From Clostridia bacterium (GTDB lineage: Bacteria > Bacillota > Peptococcia > Peptococcales > SKKY01): a stretch of 35,931 nucleotides of DNA. Below are positions 14,925 through 23,498 of this stretch, one piece after another (position 1 is the first letter of the stretch; every line of letters starts with the position of its first letter). Made by a program: the position numbers and the translations under genes. The notes beneath the pieces are model-generated. The model was not told the DNA's origin and searched no databases. It saw only the letters and a list, made by a program, of their open reading frames with translations. Where the stretch lies: assembly GCA_009930175.1 (NCBI GenBank), contig RZYW01000010.1, forward strand, positions 1 to 35,931. The letters are read 5' to 3'.

Positions 14925-17252
14925 TTGAGAGTAGAAAAATTTATTGAAAACATTCCATTACTTCCATTAAGAGGGATTGTTGTTTTCCCTTTTATGGTTG
15001 CGCATCTGGATGTAGGAAGAGCCCAGTCTGTAAAAGCTATAGAAAGAGCAATGCTTGAAGATAAGAAAATATTTTTATCAACGCAAAAAGATGCAGTGAA
15101 TGATGCTCCCAGAGAAAAGGACATTTACACTATTGGTACTTATGCAGAAATTAAGCAAGTTATGAAAATGCCTAATGGAGCTTTAAGAATATTAGTAGAG
15201 GGTTTGGAAAGAGCAGAAATCGCTTCATACAATGCAGGGTCTGAATTTGCCTCAGTTGATTTAAATTTTATTAGCAAACCAAACTATGACAAGCTTGAGA
15301 TTGAAGCTTTAGTTCGTTCTGTATCAGGATATTTTGAAGAGTATATTAAACTGAATAAGAAAATAACAGGTGATAACTATCTAAATGTTCTTGATATTGA
15401 AGATCCGGAACGTCTTGCAGATGGAATAGGTTCAACATTAATTCTTAAAATTCCTAAAAAGCAGGAAATTATTCAGACTTTTGATATTAAAGAACGTCTT
15501 GCTTTGATTGCAACTATTCTTGTTCAGGAAATAGAAGTATTAAAAACTGAAAAGAAAATTGATTATATGGTTAAAAAACAAATTGATAAAAATCAAAGAG
15601 AATATTTCTTAAGAGAACAGTTAAAAGCAATTCAAGAAGAACTTGGTGAAAACAATGAAAGTCTTAGTGAAGCTAATGAATTCAAAAAGAAAATAGATGA
15701 AAACAAACTTCCTGAAGAAGCAAAGGAAAAAGCATATAAGGAAATTGCGAAACTTGAAAGAATGAACCCATCTTTTGCAGAAGCTACAAATATTAGAAAT
15801 TATTTAGAATGGCTTATTGAGCTTCCCTGGAACAGAAGAACAGAAGACAGAATAGATATAAAAAAGGCAGAAACAATTTTAAATGAAGATCATTATGGCT
15901 TAGAAAATGTAAAAGAAAGAATTTTGGAATATCTTTCAGTTGCAAAATTAAATAAAACTCTAAAAAATCCAATTCTTTGTTTTGTTGGACCACCAGGTGT
16001 TGGTAAAACATCTCTGGCAAAGTCAATTGCCCGTGCATTGAACAGAAAATTTGTAAGAATGTCCCTGGGTGGAGTTAGGGATGAAGCAGAAATTCGTGGA
16101 CACAGACGTACCTATGTTGGTGCTATGCCAGGAAGAATAATCAAAGGAATGAAAAATGCGGATTCAAGTAATCCTTTATTTTTACTTGATGAGATAGATA
16201 AAATGACAACAGATTTCAGAGGAGATCCTTCATCTGCATTACTTGAAGTTCTTGATCCAGAACAAAATGATACATTTAGCGATCACTTCATTGAAGTTCC
16301 CTTTGATCTTAGCAGAACTTTCTTTGTAACAACTGCAAATAATATCTTTAACGTTCCTAAGCCATTGGCAGACAGAATGGAAGTTATTCAGCTTTCAAGC
16401 TATACAGAAGAAGAGAAACTGCAAATAGCAAAACAATATCTTGTACCAAGACAAATTAAAAATAACGGATTGAAAGAAAATCAATTCTCAATTTCTGAGG
16501 GAGCTATTAGAAAAATTATCAGAAATTATACCAGAGAAGCAGGAGTAAGGAATCTGGAACGTGAAATAGGATCTCTTTGCAGAAAAGCTGCAAAACTAAT
16601 AGCTGAGAAAAAACGTAAAAAAGTTGTAATAAATGAAACTTCAATAGTTAAATTCTTAGGAATTGAAAAGGTTCGTTATGGTAAAAAAGATGAGGAAGCT
16701 TTGGAAGGAATTGCAAATGGTCTTGCCTGGACAGAAGTAGGTGGAGATATACTTCAAATTGAAGTAACTCTCCTTGAAGGAAAAGGTAAGTTGGTATTAA
16801 CAGGAAAATTGGGTGAAGTAATGAAGGAATCAGCCCAGATTGCCCATAGCTATATTCGCTCTATTGCCAAAGATTTAGGCCTTGAAGGTGATGTTTTTGA
16901 CAAAAATGACATTCATATTCACGTTCCTGAAGGTGCTATTCCAAAGGATGGTCCATCAGCAGGGATAACAATTTGTTCAGCCTTAATATCATGCCTGATT
17001 AATAAGTCTATTGATGTAAGTACTGCCATGACTGGAGAACTTACTTTAAGAGGCCGTGTACTTGCAGTGGGAGGAATAAAAGAAAAAGTTCTTGCAGCCC
17101 ATAGAGCAGGATATACTAGAATACTATTGCCAGCAGAAAATGAAAAAAATCTTGAAGATATTCCTGCAAATATAAAAAATAAAATCGAATTTATATTTGT
17201 TAAGCATATGAAAGATGTAATTAATATAATTTTAGGAGTTAAAATAAAATGA
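14925..17252 (+). CDS. lon: ATP-dependent protease Lon
   Basis: A 775-residue LonA protease that degrades misfolded and regulatory proteins. It has the N-terminal substrate-binding domain ('PLLPLRGIVVFPFMVAHLDVGR'), a coiled-coil linker, an AAA+ domain with Walker A 'GPPGVGKT' (about 355-362), 'LLDEIDKM' and 'RTYVGAMPGRII', and a C-terminal protease domain with the catalytic Ser in 'PKDGPSAGI' (about 677) and Lys in 'GGIKEKVLAAHRAG' (about 720). The TTG start is supported by AGGGGTGG seven bases upstream and by alignment to the family N-terminus. The stop overlaps the ysxC start (ATGA), so the two are translationally coupled. Confidence 0.98.
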   Translation: MRVEKFIENIPLLPLRGIVVFPFMVAHLDVGRAQSVKAIERAMLEDKKIFLSTQKDAVNDAPREKDIYTIGTYAEIKQVMKMPNGALRILVEGLERAEIASYNAGSEFASVDLNFISKPNYDKLEIEALVRSVSGYFEEYIKLNKKITGDNYLNVLDIEDPERLADGIGSTLILKIPKKQEIIQTFDIKERLALIATILVQEIEVLKTEKKIDYMVKKQIDKNQREYFLREQLKAIQEELGENNESLSEANEFKKKIDENKLPEEAKEKAYKEIAKLERMNPSFAEATNIRNYLEWLIELPWNRRTEDRIDIKKAETILNEDHYGLENVKERILEYLSVAKLNKTLKNPILCFVGPPGVGKTSLAKSIARALNRKFVRMSLGGVRDEAEIRGHRRTYVGAMPGRIIKGMKNADSSNPLFLLDEIDKMTTDFRGDPSSALLEVLDPEQNDTFSDHFIEVPFDLSRTFFVTTANNIFNVPKPLADRMEVIQLSSYTEEEKLQIAKQYLVPRQIKNNGLKENQFSISEGAIRKIIRNYTREAGVRNLEREIGSLCRKAAKLIAEKKRKKVVINETSIVKFLGIEKVRYGKKDEEALEGIANGLAWTEVGGDILQIEVTLLEGKGKLVLTGKLGEVMKESAQIAHSYIRSIAKDLGLEGDVFDKNDIHIHVPEGAIPKDGPSAGITICSALISCLINKSIDVSTAMTGELTLRGRVLAVGGIKEKVLAAHRAGYTRILLPAENEKNLEDIPANIKNKIEFIFVKHMKDVINIILGVKIK

Positions 17253-17857
17253 AGATCAACAAGTCTGATTTCGTAATCAGTGCTGTGAGAAAAAAACAAT
17301 ATCCCGCTGACGGGCTACCAGAAGTTGCTTTTGTTGGGCGATCCAACGTGGGTAAATCATCACTAATTAATACAATAATTAACAGAAAAAATCTTGCCAG
17401 AACCAGTGGTAAGCCAGGTAAAACACAAACTATTAATTTCTATTTGATAAATGATAATTTTCATCTAGTAGATCTTCCTGGTTATGGTTTTGCCAAAGTA
17501 TCTAGAGACATAAAAGAAAAATGGGCTGAATTTATTGAAGAATATTTAAATGACAGACCAAACCTTGTTGGAATAATTCAGCTAATAGATTTGAGGCATC
17601 CTCCAACAGAAGATGATTTAATGATGTTTGATTGGCTTAAACACTTAGGGATTCCTTTTCTTTTGGTAGCAACCAAAGCAGATAAAATATCCAGAGGGCA
17701 GCACCTTAAACATAAAAAGATTATTAGAGAAAAATTAATGATAAATAATGAAGATATCCAGTTATTTTCCGCAGAAGATAAAACAGGAAAAGAGGAAGTT
17801 CTTAAATGGATATCTGGACAACTTGCTTTTGAGGAGGTTGAAGCTGATGAAGTTTAA
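17249..17857 (+). CDS. ysxC: Ribosome biogenesis GTPase YsxC/EngB
   Basis: A 202-residue TrmE-Era-EngA-EngB family GTPase needed for 50S ribosomal subunit assembly. GTPase motifs are G1 'GRSNVGKSS', the G2 region 'SGKPGKTQTINF', G3 'DLPGYG' and G4 'TKADK'. Length and order lon-ysxC are typical of Bacillota. The ATG overlaps the lon stop. Its own end overlaps the next gene by 11 bases. Confidence 0.97.
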   Translation: MKINKSDFVISAVRKKQYPADGLPEVAFVGRSNVGKSSLINTIINRKNLARTSGKPGKTQTINFYLINDNFHLVDLPGYGFAKVSRDIKEKWAEFIEEYLNDRPNLVGIIQLIDLRHPPTEDDLMMFDWLKHLGIPFLLVATKADKISRGQHLKHKKIIREKLMINNEDIQLFSAEDKTGKEEVLKWISGQLAFEEVEADEV

Positions 17858-18236
17858 CGATAATTTAGTCAGATTAAGAAATGAAAAAAAAATTTCTCAA
17901 GAAAATATGGCAAAGGTATTATCCTGTTCCCTTGAATCCTTTAATGAATTAGAAACTGGGAAGAGAGAACCAGGAATACAGGAATTACTAGCCTGTGCCA
18001 AAGCCCTTGGAGTTACAACAGATTTGCTGCTTGGAAATGAAGATGTTAAGAATGAAGCTAAACAGCCTTTCAATCCATTATCTGCTTTAGCTGGAATGGC
18101 TCTTCCTGGAGGGTTCAGTCTTTCCCCGGGAAATGAAGATGACTATGACATTGATGAGGAATTAGCATTAGAGCTTGCTGAGATGGCATCTGCTATCGAT
18201 ACAAGACGAAGGAGAAAGGATGATATTTCTGAATGA
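17847..18236 (+). CDS. HTH (XRE/Cro-like) regulator with acidic C-terminal tail
   Basis: The track start at 17748 lies deep inside ysxC; I place the start at ATG 17847, which has GAGGAGG nine bases upstream and begins the HTH domain. The 129-residue protein has an N-terminal XRE-type HTH ('NLVRLRNEKKISQENMAKVLSCSLESFNELETGKREPGIQELLACAKALGVTTDLLLG', residues 4-62) as in SinR/Xre proteins. The tail holds a hydrophobic Gly/Pro-rich part ('LSALAGMALPGGFSLSPG'), an acidic stretch ('EDDYDIDEELALELAEM') and a basic 'TRRRRK'. It overlaps ysxC and, by ATGA, the next membrane protein gene, so it is tightly coupled to both. Its target is unknown. Confidence 0.85.
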   Translation: MKFNDNLVRLRNEKKISQENMAKVLSCSLESFNELETGKREPGIQELLACAKALGVTTDLLLGNEDVKNEAKQPFNPLSALAGMALPGGFSLSPGNEDDYDIDEELALELAEMASAIDTRRRRKDDISE

Positions 18237-18529
18237 AAAAAGTCGACCGAAAAATAATAATAGTTATTTTCTTTTTGATTTTTTTATTTGCACCTATTAA
18301 TGAGGGTTATAGATATTTCTTCCTGGCAGCAGTTCCCTTGTTTATTGCAATCAGTAATATTGTTGTAATCAGAAATCAGTTATTTCTTAATGAAGATAGT
18401 CCAAAATACCAGTTGCTTGAAGAAAATTATGGAACAAAAAAAGCTTTTCTTATATTTGGAATAATGCTTATTTTAATTCCAATTATTCTGGGCGTATTAT
18501 TTATTATTTCTGGTTTGAAGTTGTTATAA
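18233..18529 (+). CDS. Small membrane protein of unknown function, coupled to the HTH regulator
   Basis: A 98-residue protein with three likely membrane segments (about residues 8-23, 27-46 and 70-96) and a short charged loop ('NEDSPKYQLLEENYGTKK'). I do not recognise a family. Its ATG overlaps the stop of the HTH gene (ATGA), implying translational coupling; a regulator paired with a small membrane protein may form a control pair, but this is inference. The T-box promoter of valS starts about 20 bases after its stop, and no terminator is visible between them. Confidence 0.7.
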   Translation: MKKVDRKIIIVIFFLIFLFAPINEGYRYFFLAAVPLFIAISNIVVIRNQLFLNEDSPKYQLLEENYGTKKAFLIFGIMLILIPIILGVLFIISGLKLL

Positions 18530-18548
18530 AGTAAATAGGTTAGAAATA

Positions 18549-18577
18549 TTGACAATAGGGGATATTATCAATAGAAT
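18549..18577 (+). promoter_or_regulatory. Promoter of the valS T-box operon
   Basis: A perfect TTGACA and TAGAAT are separated by 17 bases. Transcription should start near 18584, giving a leader of about 280 bases to valS. Confidence 0.85.
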
Positions 18578-18599
18578 AGTTTTAAATTTAAAATATTAA

Positions 18600-18826
18600 T
18601 TCCTTAGATACAGAGGAGTAAATTCTGAATCATCCCAAGAGAGAGAAACCAAGGCTGTAAGTTTTTCGTTGATTCTTTATTGAAAGTAGCTGTGGAGGAG
18701 GCTTGCTGAATTTTAGTAAGTAAGTCCGGGTGGCCCGTTATAGCTAAGAGAGCCGGATAACCGGAATTAAGGTGGTACCGCGGAAGTTTACCTTTCGTCC
18801 TTTTTAGGACGAAGGGTTTTTTTATT
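18600..18826 (+). promoter_or_regulatory. T-box riboswitch controlling valS
   Basis: The conserved T-box AAGGTGGTACCGCG (18769-18782) pairs with the uncharged tRNA acceptor end. It is preceded by stem I elements (an AGAGAG bulge near 18643) and followed by a terminator: CCTTTCGTCC (18791-18800) pairs with GGACGAAGGG (18807-18816), then a T-run. A likely specifier is GTA (Val) at 18686-18688, in 'TGAAAGTAGCTGTGGAG', next to the stem I/II boundary; the exact frame of the specifier is less certain. It fills the 330-base gap before valS and should switch the operon on when tRNA-Val is uncharged. Confidence 0.95.
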
Positions 18827-18861
18827 GTTAAATATCATAAATATTATACAGGGGTGGAATT

Positions 18862-21501
18862 ATGCAGGAAGAAAAAAATATTTCTAAAAGTTATGATCCA
18901 AAAGAGGTTGAAAATAAGTGGTATAAATACTGGGAAGATAATAAGTATTTTCATGCTGATCCAAAGGAAGAAGGAGAGCCTTTTACAATTGTAATGCCTC
19001 CTCCAAATGTAACGGGTACACTTCATTTAGGGCATGCCTTAGATTGTACTTTACAAGATATTCTGGCAAGAGTAAAAAGAATGCAGGGATACAATACTCT
19101 TTGGCTTCCTGGAACAGATCATGCGGGTATTGCAACTCAGGCTAAAGTTGAAGAATTGTTAAGAAGCGAAGGAACAAATAAATATGAAGTTGGAAGAGAG
19201 AAGTTTTTAGAAAGAGCCTGGGAATGGAAAGAAAAATATGGTAATACAATAACTACACAATTAAGAAAGCTTGGAACATCCTGTGATTGGGACAGGGAAA
19301 GATTTACTATGGATGAGGGATGTTCTCATGCTGTAAAAGAAGTTTTTGTTGGTCTTTATAATAAAGGTTTAATATATCAGGGGAATTATATAATTAACTG
19401 GTGTCCAAAGTGTTTAACAACAATTTCAGATATTGAAGTTGAGCATCAGGAAAGTCCTGGGAGATTCTATTATTTCAAATATCCAATTGAGGGAGAAAAC
19501 CAGTTTCTTGAAATTGCAACAACCAGGCCGGAAACAATGCTGGGAGATACTGCAGTAGCTGTAAACCCAAAAGATCCAAGGTTTAGTAAATTTATTGGGA
19601 AAAATATTATTTTGCCTTTAGTAGGAAGAATAATACCAATTGTTGCTGATGATTATGTAGACATAGAGTTTGGAACAGGTGCAGTAAAAATTACCCCTGC
19701 CCACGATCCTAATGACTTTGAAATAGGTAAAAGACACAATCTTGAAGAAATAAACGTAATGAACCCTGACGGATCAATAAATGATAAGTTCCCTGAATAT
19801 GCTGGAATGGATCGTTACGAGGCAAGGGAAAAAATTGTTCAGGATATGAAAGATGCAGGCTTCTTTTTGAAAATTGAAGAAATAACTCATTCTGTGGGGC
19901 ATTGTTATCGTTGTGATACTGCAGTAGAGCCCTTTCTTTCAAAACAATGGTTTGTAAAAATGCAGCCATTAGCAGATCCTGCAATTAATGTAGTTAAAAC
20001 AGGGGAATTAAGATTTGTTCCTGAAAGATTTACAGGTGTTTACTTAAATTGGCTTGAAAACATAAGAGATTGGTGCATTTCAAGACAACTTTGGTGGGGA
20101 CACAGAATTCCCGTTTGGTATTGTGATGACTGTGGAGAAATAATTTGTCAAACTGAAGAACCGGAAAAGTGCACAAAGTGTGATTCAACAAATTTAAGGC
20201 AAGATCCAGATGTTTTAGACACTTGGTTTAGTTCAGGATTGTGGCCTTTCTCCACTTTAGGTTGGCCAGATCAAACAGATGATCTTGCAAAATATTATCC
20301 CACTAGTGTTCTTGTTACGGGAAGAGATATCATTTTCTTCTGGGTAGCGAGAATGATTTTTACATCTCTTGAATTTATGAAGGAAATACCTTTTAAAGAT
20401 GTCTTCATTCATGGCCTTGTACTGGATGGTCAAGGCAGGAAGATGAGTAAATCTTTAGGTAATGGAGTAGATCCATTAGAGGTTATTGAAAAATATGGAG
20501 CAGATTCTTTAAGATTTATGCTTATTACTGGTAATACACCAGGGAATGATATTCGTTTCCAATTTGATCGCCTTGAATCTTCAAGTAATTTTGCTAATAA
20601 AATTTGGAATGCATCAAGATTTGTGTTAATGAACCTGGAAGATTATGCTGAACAAGAGACTAGCCAGCTTGAATTAGCGGACAAGTGGATAATTTCCAGG
20701 TTTAATACGGTTGCTGCAGAAGTTAACGAAAATATAGATAAATACGAACTTGGAGAAGCTGGCAGAAAAATCTACGAGTTTATTTGGAATGAGTTTTGTG
20801 ACTGGTATATTGAAATAGCTAAGATTTCACTATATGACAAAGAGAATATTGTAAAAAGACAAAAAACTCAAAAGGTATTAAGAGATATTCTCCAGGGGGC
20901 TATGGAACTTCTTCATCCTGTAATGCCATTTATTACTGAAGAAATTTGGCAGCATCTTCCTGGAACTGAAGGAACAATAATGAAAACTCAGTATCCTTTA
21001 GGAAATGTTGAGAAAAAAGATAAAGATGCAGAAGGAAAAATGAATCTTTTAATGGATATTGTAAGAGGTGTTAGGAATATCCGCAGCGAAATGGGAGTAC
21101 CTCCATCAAAGAAAGCAACAGCTTTGTTTTTCGTTGAAGATAAGAGCAAGGAAGCTTTTATCTCTGAAGTAACCCCATACCTAAAAACTTTAGCAGCCCT
21201 GGAAGATGTAAAAGTTTTAGTTAATAAAGATAATATTGGCAAATCTGCATCCGCTGTGGTAAAAGGGTTTGAAATATTCCTGCCCCTTGAAGATCTTATT
21301 GATTTAAGCAAAGAGGTTGAAAGACTGGAAAAAGAAATTAAAAAACTTGAGAGCGAAGTAGAAAGAATAGATAAAAAATTATCTAACCAGGGCTTTGTTG
21401 CAAAAGCTCCGGAAGAAGTAATTGAGAAGGAAAAAGAAAAAAGAGATGGGTATCTTACTGACCTGAATCTTGTAAGAAAGAGGCTGGATAGTTATAAATA
21501 A
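18862..21501 (+). CDS. valS: Valyl-tRNA synthetase
   Basis: An 879-residue class I synthetase that charges tRNA-Val and edits mis-activated Thr. The N-terminal 'VENKWYKYWEDNKYF' leads to the HIGH-type motif 'PPPNVTGTLHLGHAL' (about 50-64). The editing (CP1) domain carries 'TTRPETMLGDTAV', with zinc-ribbon-like Cys pairs ('CPKC' and 'CDDCGEIICQTEEPEKCTKC'). Then 'GRKMSKSLGNG' (about 525) is the KMSKS motif. The C-terminal coiled-coil arm ('EVERLEKEIKKLESEVERIDKKL') is present. It is full length, under T-box control, with an AGGGGTGG site before the ATG. Its stop region overlaps the probable folC start. Confidence 0.98.
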   Translation: MQEEKNISKSYDPKEVENKWYKYWEDNKYFHADPKEEGEPFTIVMPPPNVTGTLHLGHALDCTLQDILARVKRMQGYNTLWLPGTDHAGIATQAKVEELLRSEGTNKYEVGREKFLERAWEWKEKYGNTITTQLRKLGTSCDWDRERFTMDEGCSHAVKEVFVGLYNKGLIYQGNYIINWCPKCLTTISDIEVEHQESPGRFYYFKYPIEGENQFLEIATTRPETMLGDTAVAVNPKDPRFSKFIGKNIILPLVGRIIPIVADDYVDIEFGTGAVKITPAHDPNDFEIGKRHNLEEINVMNPDGSINDKFPEYAGMDRYEAREKIVQDMKDAGFFLKIEEITHSVGHCYRCDTAVEPFLSKQWFVKMQPLADPAINVVKTGELRFVPERFTGVYLNWLENIRDWCISRQLWWGHRIPVWYCDDCGEIICQTEEPEKCTKCDSTNLRQDPDVLDTWFSSGLWPFSTLGWPDQTDDLAKYYPTSVLVTGRDIIFFWVARMIFTSLEFMKEIPFKDVFIHGLVLDGQGRKMSKSLGNGVDPLEVIEKYGADSLRFMLITGNTPGNDIRFQFDRLESSSNFANKIWNASRFVLMNLEDYAEQETSQLELADKWIISRFNTVAAEVNENIDKYELGEAGRKIYEFIWNEFCDWYIEIAKISLYDKENIVKRQKTQKVLRDILQGAMELLHPVMPFITEEIWQHLPGTEGTIMKTQYPLGNVEKKDKDAEGKMNLLMDIVRGVRNIRSEMGVPPSKKATALFFVEDKSKEAFISEVTPYLKTLAALEDVKVLVNKDNIGKSASAVVKGFEIFLPLEDLIDLSKEVERLEKEIKKLESEVERIDKKLSNQGFVAKAPEEVIEKEKEKRDGYLTDLNLVRKRLDSYK

Positions 21502-22774
21502 TGATGCTGTAAAATATATTAATGAACTCTGCAGATTTGGGATAAACCTGGGCTTGGATAGAACTAAAAAGCTTCTAAGCCTTTCAGGTAATCCTGATGA
21601 AAAGTACTATATTATTCATGTAGCAGGTACTAATGGGAAAGGCTCAACCTCTGCCATGCTGGAACAAGCCTTGCTAAGCAGCGGACTGAAAACCGGTTTG
21701 TATACCTCACCCCATTTGCATAGTTACAGGGAAAGAATTCGTATAAATAACAAATTAATATCAGAAGAGAACTTTGCTGAAGAAACAGAAAAACTTAGAT
21801 TATTAATTGAAAAAAACAAGGATCTCTTTGAGGAAAATCCTACAGAATTTGAATTCCTTACAATTATGGCTGCAAATTATTTTGCCAGGGAAAAAGTTGA
21901 TGTTGTGATTTTTGAAACTGGTTTAGGCGGCCGCCTTGATTCAACTAATGCTTTGAGAACTAATTTATCCATAATATCCAATATTGGTATTGATCATAAG
22001 GAAATTCTTGGGGAAACTATTGAGTTAATTGCTGGAGAAAAAGCAGGTATAATTCACAGTAAAGGACAAGTAGTAGTTGGGATACAGGAAAATGCCCAGG
22101 GAAAAAAAGTAATTCTAGAAAAAATAGAAAAAGAGAAAGCTAATTACTATGATGCAGAAGATATCTCCTACAAAATTCTTCCGGAGAAAGATGGTTTGCA
22201 AAGAATTTATGTTGAAGAACTTGAAACAGAGGTTTTATTGAATCTTCAAGGGGAACATCAAATTGATAATATGTTAAGTGTTATATCTGCATTGAAATTT
22301 TTGAAAAAAGATCTTCCTGTTAAAATAAGTGACTTCCTAAAGGGATTATCAAAGGTAAACTGGCCAGGAAGACTTGAGCTTCTCAAATATCAAGGCAGAG
22401 AAGTTTTAATTGATGGTGCTCACAATCCCCAGGGTGCACGAAAACTAAAAAAATATCTCGACTCAAAATATGCTGGAAGAAAAATATATTTTTTGTTGGG
22501 AATTCTTGATGATAAAGATAAAGAAGGTATACTTAAAGAAGTATATGAAAATGCTGTGGAAATAGTTTTTTCAAAGCCTGAAGGATCAAGAAACTCTGAA
22601 TGGAATAAGCTTCCCTCTAAGTTTAAGAATAAAGAAAATATAATTTTTATAGAAAATACACAGGAAGCTTTGTTAAAGTTAGTCCACATGACAAAAAAAG
22701 AAGATTTGATTCTTTCTTTTGGATCTTTTTACTTTATTAGCAAAGTAAGGGAAATAATTAATAGCCCCATTTAG
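21494..22774 (+). CDS. folC: Folylpolyglutamate/dihydrofolate synthase, probably with a non-ATG start
   Basis: FolC adds glutamate to folates and makes dihydrofolate from dihydropteroate. The ATP-binding 'HVAGTNGKGSTSAMLEQAL', 'IFETGLGGRLDSTNA', 'GEKAGIIHSKG' and C-terminal 'LIDGAHNPQGARKL' confirm it. The track start (TTG 21554) is too late: family-like sequence 'DAVKYINELCRFGINLGL' lies in frame upstream of it, back to the stop at 21473-21475, yet no ATG, GTG or TTG occurs there. GAGG at 21480-21483 is ten bases before an ATA codon at 21494, which overlaps the valS end and gives 426 residues; ATT 21518 and CTG 21548 are alternatives. A one-base error near the TAATGATG at 21499-21506 could also hide an ATG start. 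The family call is firm; the start is not. Confidence 0.93.
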   Translation: MNNDAVKYINELCRFGINLGLDRTKKLLSLSGNPDEKYYIIHVAGTNGKGSTSAMLEQALLSSGLKTGLYTSPHLHSYRERIRINNKLISEENFAEETEKLRLLIEKNKDLFEENPTEFEFLTIMAANYFAREKVDVVIFETGLGGRLDSTNALRTNLSIISNIGIDHKEILGETIELIAGEKAGIIHSKGQVVVGIQENAQGKKVILEKIEKEKANYYDAEDISYKILPEKDGLQRIYVEELETEVLLNLQGEHQIDNMLSVISALKFLKKDLPVKISDFLKGLSKVNWPGRLELLKYQGREVLIDGAHNPQGARKLKKYLDSKYAGRKIYFLLGILDDKDKEGILKEVYENAVEIVFSKPEGSRNSEWNKLPSKFKNKENIIFIENTQEALLKLVHMTKKEDLILSFGSFYFISKVREIINSPI

Positions 22775-22796
22775 TGTAATTTAAGGAGGAAAAATA

Positions 22797-23423
22797 TTGA
22801 AACAAGTAAAAATACCTGAGGCAACTATAGGAAGACTATCTTTTTACTCAAGGTTTTTAACAAAACTTGAGAATGATGGGATTGAAACAGTATCCTCTGG
22901 AGAAATAGCTAAAGGAATAGCAGGTAATTCTGCTCAGGTGCGAAAAGATTTTGCATATTTTGGTGGTTTTGGCAAAAGAGGGGTTGGCTATAATGTGGCT
23001 GATTTAAACAGAAACATTAAAGAGATTCTTGGATTAAACAGAGAATGGAAAGCTGTAATTGTAGGAATGGGGAATTTAGGCAGAGCATTAGCCTATTACC
23101 ATGGTTTCGCAGCAAGAGGTTTTAGAATAATTGGACTCTTTGATAATAACCCATCTAAAAAGGGAGAAAAAATTAACAACCTTGAAATTCAAGACGCATC
23201 AGAGCTTGAAAATTTTCTTGAAAAAAATCCTGTAGATATTGCGATTCTCACTCTACCTGGAGAGACTGTTCAATTTGTTGTAGACCGGGTAGTTAAAAAA
23301 GGAGTAAAAGGGATTTTAAATTTTGCACCAGTTGTAGTTTTTACAGAAAAAGATGTTCAGGTTCGTAATGTGGATCTTTCAGTAAATCTTGAGATACTGA
23401 GTTACAACCTTAACTCTAAATAA
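22797..23423 (+). CDS. rex: Redox-sensing transcriptional repressor Rex
   Basis: A 208-residue repressor that senses the NADH/NAD+ ratio and controls fermentation and anaerobic respiration genes. The N-terminal winged helix ('PEATIGRLSFYSRFLTKLENDGIETVSSGEIAKGIAGNSAQVRKDFAYFGGFGKRGVGYNV') and the C-terminal Rossmann domain with 'VGMGNLGRALAYY' are diagnostic, as is the end 'SVNLEILSYNL'. TTG 22797 has TTAAGGAGGA upstream. It is the last gene of the valS-folC-rex unit, before a strong terminator. I saw no clear Rex operator in the window. Confidence 0.97.
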   Translation: MKQVKIPEATIGRLSFYSRFLTKLENDGIETVSSGEIAKGIAGNSAQVRKDFAYFGGFGKRGVGYNVADLNRNIKEILGLNREWKAVIVGMGNLGRALAYYHGFAARGFRIIGLFDNNPSKKGEKINNLEIQDASELENFLEKNPVDIAILTLPGETVQFVVDRVVKKGVKGILNFAPVVVFTEKDVQVRNVDLSVNLEILSYNLNSK

Positions 23424-23432
23424 TTTGCAGAC

Positions 23433-23480
23433 AACCGGTTTCTCTTATCAACTGAATAAAAAAGAGGAACCGGTTTTTTA
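23433..23480 (+). terminator. Terminator after rex, also close upstream of maf
   Basis: AACCGGTTTCTCTT and AAGAGGAACCGGTT form a 14-bp stem with one G-T wobble and a 15-base loop, then TTTTTTAT. Only 18 bases separate it from the maf start, leaving no room for a promoter, so maf transcripts either read through it or start within or upstream of it. Confidence 0.92.
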
Positions 23481-23498
23481 TAAAAAGGGGAAAAAATA

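Noticed and set aside
17748-17846. Longer start of the HTH gene given by the track
   Set aside because: This part overlaps the conserved end of ysxC in another frame and lacks a ribosome site; ATG 17847 has GAGGAGG and begins the HTH domain.
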